NCBI GenBank assembly: GCA_965530995.1
Contig: CBESOB010000065.1
Coordinates: 1 to 13,534, forward strand
DNA length: 13,534 nt
From: JABABD01 sp965530995
GTDB taxonomy: Bacteria > Bacteroidota > Bacteroidia > Flavobacteriales > Flavobacteriaceae
Direction of reading: 5' to 3'
Part shown: in pieces, positions 6,914 to 13,534 of the stretch
Layout: each line of letters starts with the position of its first letter
Numbering within the stretch: position 1 is the first letter of the stretch
Notes under the pieces: generated by a model
What the model was told of the DNA's origin: nothing
Database searches by the model: none
The model's input: only the letters and a program-made list of their open reading frames with translations
Position numbers and translations under genes: made by a program

Positions 6914-7873
6914 CTACATGGAAAGTATAAGCTCTTTCTCTCTGAGTGCAGGCTTAAGATCAGATTTAGCCTTTATAGCAGTATTGACCCATTTAAGTGC
7001 TTCTTCCTTCTTGCCTTTGTGTCTATTGATCTGTGCCAATCTATAATAGGCCCAAGATTTAGGCACACCATCTTTGGCAGAATGATTTTCGAGATATTTT
7101 ATTAGGCATTGTTCTCCTTTATCAAGTTCGACGTTATACTCCGCAGCAACTTTACCTATTTGGTAATGCAAGGCATTTCTCTTATGCTTTATTTGGGCCT
7201 TCTCAATATTGGCAATGGCTTTCTTCGGTTGTTTTGCCGTTTTCTCATAAAAATCCGTGAGTTTTTGATAACAGGTCACTGAACCTCCAACCTCAATGGC
7301 TTTCCTGTAGTAACGCTCCGCATCATTAGGTCTATCGCTGTATTCAGCTACATACCCTTTTGCTAGAAGACCATCAACTTCAGATAACTGTTCTAATTGC
7401 TCAGCATACTTCAAGGCTTTTTTCTCGGTGCCTCCCAAGATTGCGGGAACAGATACATTGAATTCCACCAAAGCCCATCGTGTATCGATATGGTTTGGGT
7501 CTAACTCCGCAGCCTTTTCGAATTCCCTACGAATGTCTCCTATATAGCCAACTGCCCTGAGTTTGCTAATAGTTAATACTTTCATTCCTAAAGAACCTCC
7601 ATATTTGTAATGATAATTGGCATTATTAGGTTCTTCATCACTTAACGACTTGTAGGCTTCAATAGCTTCATCCCAGTTTTTTTGATGTCCATAAACATCC
7701 CCCAGATACTCTTTAGCCAATTTATTAGCCGAATCATGCTTTAAATATGCACGCAATTCTACTTCCGCTTTGCTAAACTTCTTTTGATCGATAAGAATTT
7801 CAACCTCAGATAAGGATATTTGCCCTAGCATTAATAGGGGAAAGAATAATATGATAAAAAAAAGTCTATTCAT
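6914..7873 (-). CDS. Secreted/periplasmic tetratricopeptide-repeat protein
   Basis: A 319-residue protein with a signal peptide at 1-18 (MNRLFF plus a Leu/Phe/Ile core, ending MLGQ). The mature part consists of TPR-like helix pairs: LSEVEILIDQKKFSKAEVELRAYL (21-44), AKEYLGDVYGHQKNWDEAIEAYKSL (53-77), a block with FEKAAELDPNH (118-128), a central motif PAILGGTEKKALKYAEQL (143-160), AKGYVAEYSDRPNDAERYYRKAIE (171-194), KLTDFYEKTAKQPKKAIANIEKA (204-226) and a final repeat WAYYRLAQINRHKGKKEEALKWVNTAI (274-300). TPRs usually mediate protein-protein contacts; no catalytic domain is seen and no partner can be named. It is on the same strand as the exporter operon but is separated from it by 117 bases containing that operon's promoter, so it is probably an independent unit with its own -7 box at 7900-7893. 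Confidence 0.85.
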   Translation of the reverse strand: MNRLFFIILFFPLLMLGQISLSEVEILIDQKKFSKAEVELRAYLKHDSANKLAKEYLGDVYGHQKNWDEAIEAYKSLSDEEPNNANYHYKYGGSLGMKVLTISKLRAVGYIGDIRREFEKAAELDPNHIDTRWALVEFNVSVPAILGGTEKKALKYAEQLEQLSEVDGLLAKGYVAEYSDRPNDAERYYRKAIEVGGSVTCYQKLTDFYEKTAKQPKKAIANIEKAQIKHKRNALHYQIGKVAAEYNVELDKGEQCLIKYLENHSAKDGVPKSWAYYRLAQINRHKGKKEEALKWVNTAIKAKSDLKPALREKELILSM

Positions 7874-7892
7874 CTACAGATTTATAACGAGG

Positions 7893-7900
7893 CAAAGCTA
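7893..7900 (-). promoter_or_regulatory. Candidate -7 box for the TPR-protein gene
   Basis: Minus-strand TAGCTTTG, a full match to TAnnTTTG, ending 19 bases before the ATG at 7873. No clear -33 TTTG is found at the usual 19-21 base distance. Confidence 0.4.
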
Positions 7901-7998
7901 AATTAATTTTATCTTTATTCTTGAACACTTTCTTCAAACATTTTTTTAAAATTTTAAGAACGAGTTTGAGGCATAATATTTGTTTAAAACAATTAAAT

Positions 7999-8019
7999 CC
8001 CGATTATCGGGTGTTTTTT
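7999..8019 (+). terminator. Terminator-like hairpin with T-run
   Basis: CCCGAT-T-ATCGGG (7999-8011) is a perfect 6-bp inverted repeat with a one-base centre; in RNA the loop would have to take in some stem bases. It is followed by TG and six T (8014-8019), the layout of an intrinsic terminator read on the plus strand. No plus-strand gene lies upstream in the window, so what it would terminate is unclear. It may insulate the divergent genes or end a short leader or antisense RNA. Confidence 0.45.
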
Positions 8020-8036
8020 ACATGATCCTTATAAAT

Positions 8037-8072
8037 GGTTTTTTACTCATTGATAAAGGCCATTCACTCATT
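8037..8072 (+). promoter_or_regulatory. Paired direct repeats 21 bp apart upstream of the macroglobulin promoter
   Basis: The 15-base blocks 8037-8051 and 8058-8072 match at 11 of 15 positions (GGnnnTTnACTCATT), with identical ACTCATT cores. Their start-to-start distance is exactly 21 bases, about two helical turns. The second block ends 5 bases before the -33 candidate at 8078. This is the geometry of an activator that binds tandem sites on one DNA face; LytTR-type regulators use direct repeats with such spacing. The identity of the binder is inferred only. Confidence 0.4.
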
Positions 8073-8077
8073 TGTGG

Positions 8078-8108
8078 TTGCTCAAGACCGGAGTTTTATC
8101 CAATTTTG
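8078..8108 (+). promoter_or_regulatory. Candidate promoter of the macroglobulin gene
   Basis: A TTG (8078-8080) is followed by a 20-base spacer and CAATTTTG (8101-8108), close to the Bacteroidetes form TTTG-N19-21-TAnnTTTG, with one mismatch in each box. The ATG follows 17 bases later, giving a short 5' leader. Confidence 0.45.
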
Positions 8109-8125
8109 AGAACAAATATAAAATT

Positions 8126-11100
8126 ATGACTAAATATATATCAATTTTCATCTTAATGGTACTATTCTCAAATTCATCGTCTGCACAAGACCCTATTTAC
8201 AACAATTACGATAAACTTTGGCAGGAGGTTTTGAAATTGGAGAAGGAAGGTCTTACAAAATCTGCTTCGGAAGCAGTATCCAATATAAAAACACGTGCCA
8301 AAGCCGATGATAATTCAGTGCAGATGGTCAAAACGCTTATGTTTCAAAGTAAATATGCGTTGACATTGGAAGAAGACGCACAATTGAAGATCATTAATGA
8401 TTTCAAAACAGAAATAGCAAAAAGTCAATTCCCAACAAGAAATTTACTGGAGAATGTACTTGCTAATTTGTATTGGCAGTATTTCCAACAGAATAGATGG
8501 CAATTTTATGATCGCACAAACACAGATACCAAATTGGATGCCGAAGATTTCAGGACTTGGGACTTACAAACACTTTTTGAGGAGATCCATAGTCACTATC
8601 AGAATTCCTTAAATAATGGTCTACTAGCTCAGCGTAACAGTCTAGAATTGTTTGATCACATCTTACATACACAAAAAAACTCAAAGGAATTCAGGCCAAC
8701 GCTATTCGACTTCTTGAATCATAATGCGTTACAGTTTTATAAAACACCTGAAAACCAGATTACCAAGCCTGCTTATAAATTCGAGATCAGCGAAGAGGCC
8801 TTCTTAAAGGATGCCTTGACTTTTTCAAAATTGAAAATAGCATCGAAAGACTCGACATCGCTTCAGTTGAATGCCCTGAAAATCTATCAGGACCTTATAC
8901 AATTTCATATTAAAGATGGCTCGTCTAAGGCTTTGGCGGATGTGAATCTAGAACGACTATTGTATATAAAGGAAAATGCCACGTTCCCAAAGAAGGACGC
9001 ACTGCTATTGGAAGCTTTGAAAACAGAATCAGAGCTGCACAGTAATGATAATATATCGGCGTTATACGACTATGAGATTGCCAATATTCATTCTCAACAT
9101 GGCCAGACTTACAATCATCTTTCTATTACAGATCCACAATGGAAAATCAAAGAGGCCCTGGAAATTTGTAATAAGGTCATAGACAAATTCCCAAAAAGCA
9201 TAGGTGCTGATAAGTGCAAATCACTAAAGAACGAAATCTTAAGTAAAGGCTTAAGCATTAAAGCAGAACAAGTAGTACCTGTAAATGAGAATTCTAAAGT
9301 ACTGCTGCGTTATAAGAACTTTGACCAGCTTCATTTTAAGGTATTTCCACTTTCAAACAGTAAATTAAAAACCCTTCAAGAAACACATAGAAAAGAAGAC
9401 CAAATCACGTTTTTAAATAAATTGGATGCATCAAACGAATGGTCCACTATCCTAAAAGATGAGCACGATCATCAAACCCATTCCACAGAAATTGTCATTC
9501 CTAAATTGTTGAATGGACACTTTGTGATTTTTGCCTCGCCGAAGAAAAATGACACCAAAACATTTGCCTTCAGTATTATTCAAGTAACAGATTTCGCAAT
9601 TACAGAGCGCAGGGATAATGGAAGACAGGTGTATCAACTGATCAACAGGAATAATGGTAAACCCATACTCGGTGCCTCCATAAACTTCAATAGCAGAAAA
9701 CAACGATATGCCCAAGCTAAAACCATTGATAAAACATTGATCACTGATAAACTAGGTCAGGTCACCCTAGAATCTTCAAATAATTATAGCAACATCGACA
9801 TTAGCGTTACCAAAAATGGCCAAAAGGCATATTTTGATAATTTTTATTTTAACTCAAGAACAAGAACCGATGTAGAACAAGCCAGACATCATGCCTTCTT
9901 GTTTACTGATAGAAGTATTTACAGACCTGGCCAAACCATCTATTTTAAGGGTATTGGTATTTCACAAACAGGTAGCGACTCCAATTTGTTGGTGAACGAA
10001 AGGGTATCTGTGACCTTAAAAGATGCCAATAACCAAGACATTCAAACCTTAAAGTTCAAGACGAACGATTATGGGTCATTTCATGGAGAATTCATTCTAC
10101 CAGCCGGTGGCTTGACGGGTAATTTCACTTTAGAGGTAAGATCAAAAGATATAGGCCTTTATTCAAGTGCATCGATCTCTTGCGAAGAGTATAAACGACC
10201 AAAGTTCGAAACCAGATTCAATCCAGTCACTGAAACCTTCAAAGTCAATGATATAATTGTAGTTAAAGGGGTAGCTAAAGCTTATGCTGGCAGTAATATT
10301 ACAGATGCCAAGGTGGTGTATCGTGTGCACAGAAAAGTGCAATATCCTCGATGGTACTATTGGTACAGACCTTATTTTAACAGTGAACCACAAGAAATAG
10401 AACATGGTGAAGTGACCACCAATGAGAATGGCGACTATGAAATCATGTTCAAGGCCATGCCGGATCAAAGCGTCTCTAAGGAGGACCTGCCAATATTTCA
10501 TTATGAAGTCATAGCCGATGTAACGGATATTAATGGTGAAACACGAAGAGCCACAACCATAGTGAATGTTGGTTATCATGCTTTGACAGTCAATATTGGC
10601 ATTGCCGATAACCTAGATAAAGCCAATAAAGATCATAACCTCACAATTACCACGGAGAACCTTAATGGAGAATTCGTTCCAGCTGAAGGAAGCGTAAAAA
10701 TATACAAGCTCATCGCCCCTGAGCAGGTATTGCGACCTAGACCTTGGGCGGCGCCCGATTATCCTAATCTGTCTGAAGCTGAATTCAAGGAATTATTCCC
10801 TCATGACCCCTATAAAGATGAGCATAACAGCAACACATGGCAAAAAGGGAACCTGGTATTCGATAAGTCGTTCGACACGGATAATAATATAGAACTGGCA
10901 TTAGGGACTATGAAACGCTGGGCATCTGGGCAATATGTCATCGAACTGGAAACCAAGGATAAATTCGGGCAAGTGGTTAAGGATGTTGCTAGAACAACTT
11001 TGTATAGTAATGATGACAAGACTTTGGCCGATTCTGAACTATTCAAGATCACGCACAAAAAATCAACGTATACTATTGGGGATACCGTCTTAGTGACACT

Positions 11101-13534
11101 GGCTTCTGCGGCTAAAGATTTATTAGTTACCGTTGATGTGGAAAAAGATGGAAATATCGTCAGTACGCATGTTGTACAACTGAATAATAACAAGAAAACC
11201 ATCTCCATTCCTGTTAGCAACGACGATATTGGTGGCTTTGCAATTCACACGAGCCTCTCAGCCTATAATAGCTACCTGCGAGGAACGACCACCATTTCGG
11301 TGCCGTATCCAAAGACAGACCTAGAGATAGAAACCATGACCTTTAGAGATAAATTAAAACCAGGTACCGATGAAACTTGGAGTTTTAAAATAAAAGGGCC
11401 TAAAGGAGAACAAGTGGCTGCTGAATTATTAGCGAGTATGTATGATGCCTCCCTAGATCAATTCAAACCACATTCATGGAATTTCAATCCGTTCAATAGG
11501 CCGAATTATTATTCAAGGCTTGCCAGAAATGCGCAAAGAAGTTATGGACAAAAAGGGTTTAGGGTGTATTTACCTCAGATAGAAAGAGGCTATAACAAGC
11601 AACAACAATATGACCAGTTGAATTGGTTTGGGTTGTATTTTGGGAATAGTTATCGCATGAAAAGAGATAGACTTGGTGTCATGAACGAAAGTGTTATATT
11701 GAGTGTTCCAAAAGTCTCTGCTTCGCAGGCAATAGCACTTAATGATGAAGCCGAAGTGGAAGAATCAGTTATTGAGCAATCAAATGTTGGTGAATCCTTA
11801 GCGGACGGGGCTTCATCAAGTGAGTTGAAAAAAACTGATTTCTCAGGTGTCACAATTCGTAAGAACCTTCAAGAAACAGCGTTTTTCTTTCCGCAGTTGC
11901 AGACGGATAAAGAAGGCAATGTAAGTTTCAGTTTTACAACACCTGAGGCCTTGACACAATGGAACCTGCAACTACTAGCGCACACCAAGAAATTGGAAAG
12001 CGTCATTACAAGCCTAGAAACGGTTACCCAAAAAGAATTGATGGTCATTCCTAATGCACCCCGTTTTTTACGCGCAGGTGACCAAATAACCATGAGTACA
12101 AAAATTGCTAATCTGTCTGAGAAGTCACTTTCAGGAAACGCCATATTGCAATTATTTGATGCTGTAACTGGTAATGCCATTGATAGCAAACTGGCAAATA
12201 CCTCCAATGACAAAACCTTTACTGTCGCTGCGAGTGGTAACACGCAAGTATCCTGGAATTTGAGTATTCCGGACGATGTGCAGGCTGTTCAATACAAGGT
12301 CATAGCCAAAGCTGGCGACTACAGTGATGGCGAACAGAATGCCCTGCCAGTATTATCCAACCGAATGTTGGTGACCGAAACCATGCCAATGTGGGTGCGT
12401 TCCAACCAAACCAAGACCTTCACCTTATATAAATTGAAGAACACTACCTCAACGAGCTTGAAGCACCATCAATTAACCCTAGAAATGACCTCCAATCCTG
12501 CTTGGTATGCAGTGCAAGCTTTACCATATTTGATGGAGTACCCTTATGAATGCAATGAGCAAATATTCTCTCGTTATTATGCCAATGCATTGGCTAGCCA
12601 TATAGCTAAAAGTAATCCGAGGATCCAGGAAGTGTTCAATCAGTGGCGAAATACAGATGCATTACTTTCTAACTTAGAAAAGAATCAAGAACTCAAGTCT
12701 CTTCTCATTCAAGAAACCCCTTGGTTACGTGATGCCCAAAGTGAAACAGAGCAGAAGAAGCGTATTGCCTTATTGTTCGACATGAATAAAATGAGGAATG
12801 AATTGGCCTCTTCTAAACGTAAGTTAGAAAGTAATCAATTACCATCTGGCGCTTGGTCATGGTTTAATGGTGGACGACATAATCGTTATATCACACAACA
12901 TATCATCACTGGTTTTGGACACTTGAAGCATCTTGATGTCACATCAAGCCCTTCGTCTGGGCTCAGGACAGGCTCTGCAGAGATGTCTATGGTCGAGAAA
13001 GCGATCAACTATCTAGATGCCGAATTCGTCCGAGAATACAAGGACCTCCAAAAATATAAAAACGTAGATCTAAGCAAAGACCATTTGAGCTACACACAAT
13101 TACATTATCTGTATATGCGTAGTTTTTATCCTGAAGTCAATAAATCGAATGAGGTTGTTAAGATCACGGATTACTACAAATCCCAGATCCAGACATATTG
13201 GTTAAAACGTTCTTTGTATGCTAAGGGATTGATGGCCCTTGTCATGGAACGTATGGATGATTCGAAAACCGCAAAACAAATACTCCGCTCATTGAAAGAG
13301 AACAGCATTACCTCTCAAGAGCTTGGCATGTATTGGAAAGAGAATACTAATTCCTGGTATTGGTATCAAGCGCCGATTGAAACACAAGCATTGCTCATAG
13401 AAGCATTTTCTGAAATTGAAAATGATACAAAAACCATTGACAACCTTAAGATCTGGCTTCTTAAAAACAAGCAAACCAATCAGTGGAAAACCACCAAGGC
13501 AACGACTGAAGCCGTTTATGCATTGTTATTACAA
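8126..13534 (+). CDS. Alpha-2-macroglobulin family protein with thioester motif (3' end missing)
   Basis: An open frame of 1803 codons running off the right edge. Residues 1-20 are a signal peptide (MTKYIS, hydrophobic core, SSSA before Gln21) without a lipobox Cys, so the protein is probably soluble in the periplasm or surface-exposed rather than a lipoprotein like many proteobacterial homologues. Residues 21-375 are mostly helical, then macroglobulin-type beta domains begin near 380. The MG2 hallmark DRSIYRPGQTIYFKG is at 595-609. A bait-region-type domain starts near 973 (FKITHKKSTYTIGDTVLV), and the A2M domain begins near 1244 (IRKNLQETAFFFPQL). The thioester motif CNEQ is at 1476-1479 within PYECNEQ, followed by a helical thioester domain (SGAWSWFNGG at 1574-1583). 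The family traps proteases by covalent capture after bait cleavage. It is divergent from the TPR gene. Genes of this family often precede pbpC; here the downstream neighbour is out of view. Confidence 0.93.
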   Translation, partial: MTKYISIFILMVLFSNSSSAQDPIYNNYDKLWQEVLKLEKEGLTKSASEAVSNIKTRAKADDNSVQMVKTLMFQSKYALTLEEDAQLKIINDFKTEIAKSQFPTRNLLENVLANLYWQYFQQNRWQFYDRTNTDTKLDAEDFRTWDLQTLFEEIHSHYQNSLNNGLLAQRNSLELFDHILHTQKNSKEFRPTLFDFLNHNALQFYKTPENQITKPAYKFEISEEAFLKDALTFSKLKIASKDSTSLQLNALKIYQDLIQFHIKDGSSKALADVNLERLLYIKENATFPKKDALLLEALKTESELHSNDNISALYDYEIANIHSQHGQTYNHLSITDPQWKIKEALEICNKVIDKFPKSIGADKCKSLKNEILSKGLSIKAEQVVPVNENSKVLLRYKNFDQLHFKVFPLSNSKLKTLQETHRKEDQITFLNKLDASNEWSTILKDEHDHQTHSTEIVIPKLLNGHFVIFASPKKNDTKTFAFSIIQVTDFAITERRDNGRQVYQLINRNNGKPILGASINFNSRKQRYAQAKTIDKTLITDKLGQVTLESSNNYSNIDISVTKNGQKAYFDNFYFNSRTRTDVEQARHHAFLFTDRSIYRPGQTIYFKGIGISQTGSDSNLLVNERVSVTLKDANNQDIQTLKFKTNDYGSFHGEFILPAGGLTGNFTLEVRSKDIGLYSSASISCEEYKRPKFETRFNPVTETFKVNDIIVVKGVAKAYAGSNITDAKVVYRVHRKVQYPRWYYWYRPYFNSEPQEIEHGEVTTNENGDYEIMFKAMPDQSVSKEDLPIFHYEVIADVTDINGETRRATTIVNVGYHALTVNIGIADNLDKANKDHNLTITTENLNGEFVPAEGSVKIYKLIAPEQVLRPRPWAAPDYPNLSEAEFKELFPHDPYKDEHNSNTWQKGNLVFDKSFDTDNNIELALGTMKRWASGQYVIELETKDKFGQVVKDVARTTLYSNDDKTLADSELFKITHKKSTYTIGDTVLVTLASAAKDLLVTVDVEKDGNIVSTHVVQLNNNKKTISIPVSNDDIGGFAIHTSLSAYNSYLRGTTTISVPYPKTDLEIETMTFRDKLKPGTDETWSFKIKGPKGEQVAAELLASMYDASLDQFKPHSWNFNPFNRPNYYSRLARNAQRSYGQKGFRVYLPQIERGYNKQQQYDQLNWFGLYFGNSYRMKRDRLGVMNESVILSVPKVSASQAIALNDEAEVEESVIEQSNVGESLADGASSSELKKTDFSGVTIRKNLQETAFFFPQLQTDKEGNVSFSFTTPEALTQWNLQLLAHTKKLESVITSLETVTQKELMVIPNAPRFLRAGDQITMSTKIANLSEKSLSGNAILQLFDAVTGNAIDSKLANTSNDKTFTVAASGNTQVSWNLSIPDDVQAVQYKVIAKAGDYSDGEQNALPVLSNRMLVTETMPMWVRSNQTKTFTLYKLKNTTSTSLKHHQLTLEMTSNPAWYAVQALPYLMEYPYECNEQIFSRYYANALASHIAKSNPRIQEVFNQWRNTDALLSNLEKNQELKSLLIQETPWLRDAQSETEQKKRIALLFDMNKMRNELASSKRKLESNQLPSGAWSWFNGGRHNRYITQHIITGFGHLKHLDVTSSPSSGLRTGSAEMSMVEKAINYLDAEFVREYKDLQKYKNVDLSKDHLSYTQLHYLYMRSFYPEVNKSNEVVKITDYYKSQIQTYWLKRSLYAKGLMALVMERMDDSKTAKQILRSLKENSITSQELGMYWKENTNSWYWYQAPIETQALLIEAFSEIENDTKTIDNLKIWLLKNKQTNQWKTTKATTEAVYALLLQ
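12945..12982 (+). repeat. REP-like palindromic element inside the macroglobulin gene
   Basis: This stretch contains AGCCC-ttcgtct-GGGCT (12947-12963, a 5-bp stem), then CAGGACAGG and the perfect 10-bp palindrome CTCTGCAGAG (12973-12982). It is more GC-rich than its surroundings and resembles, from memory, a dispersed element of the form CTTCGACAAGCTCAGGACAGG seen between genes in Bacteroidetes and other genomes. It is in frame and encodes a Ser/Gly-rich insert (SSPSSGLRTGSAE, about residues 1607-1619) in the thioester domain. The copy number in this genome cannot be judged here. Confidence 0.4.

Noticed and set aside
10163..12243. Several minus-strand open frames of 67-138 codons
   Set aside because: All lie opposite the macroglobulin gene, whose frame shows continuous recognisable domains. 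Their translations are Cys/Ser/Phe/Leu-rich, as expected for antisense shadows.
1680..13534. A single defence or secretion system joining the exporter, TPR protein and macroglobulin
   Set aside because: The genes are on different strands with separate promoters and no shared motif or regulatory site; only physical proximity links them.

Overview
The window looks like a chromosomal segment from a member of the Bacteroidota, most likely a marine or environmental Flavobacteriaceae. The reasons are an AT-rich sequence, A-rich leaders in place of strong Shine-Dalgarno sites, several promoter -7 boxes that fit the Bacteroidetes TAnnTTTG form, and protein families typical of that group. This is inferred from sequence character only. 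No rRNA, tRNA, CRISPR array, transposase or phage gene was seen. No gene-free stretch reaches 300 bases; the longest is the divergent intergenic region 7874-8125.

Layout, left to right. Bases 1-130 (minus) hold the 5' end of a gene for a secreted protein: a signal peptide followed directly by 18-bp tandem repeats that encode Gly-X-Y (collagen-like) triplets. Next is an Mpl-type murein-peptide ligase (256-1611, minus). Then comes a tight four-gene minus-strand operon, transcribed as tetR-family regulator (6122-6796), ABC membrane/ATPase protein (4456-6117), HlyD-family adaptor (3088-4446) and TolC-family outer-membrane protein (1680-3083), with gaps of only 4, 9 and 4 bases. A perfect 17-bp palindrome overlaps the operon's predicted promoter and is the obvious candidate operator. 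Upstream of it lies a secreted TPR-repeat protein (6914-7873, minus). After a divergent intergenic region that holds a terminator-like hairpin and a pair of direct repeats 21 bp apart, a very large alpha-2-macroglobulin gene (8126-13534, plus) runs off the right edge. It is open for 1803 codons and carries a CxEQ thioester motif.

How the genes fit together. The tetR-ABC-HlyD-TolC set encodes every layer of an envelope-spanning type I-like exporter plus its likely repressor. The standout feature is the ATPase domain: Walker A is intact, but the Q-loop Gln, the LSGGQ signature, the Walker B/catalytic Glu order, the D-loop Asp and the H-loop His are all changed. Either this is a lineage-specific ABC subfamily with altered ATP chemistry, or a transporter that has lost normal ATP hydrolysis. 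The macroglobulin is a probable periplasmic or surface protease trap. In other bacteria such genes often pair with penicillin-binding protein 1C, which may lie just beyond the right edge. Mpl (peptidoglycan recycling) and the macroglobulin both concern the envelope, but nothing in the sequence ties them to the exporter.
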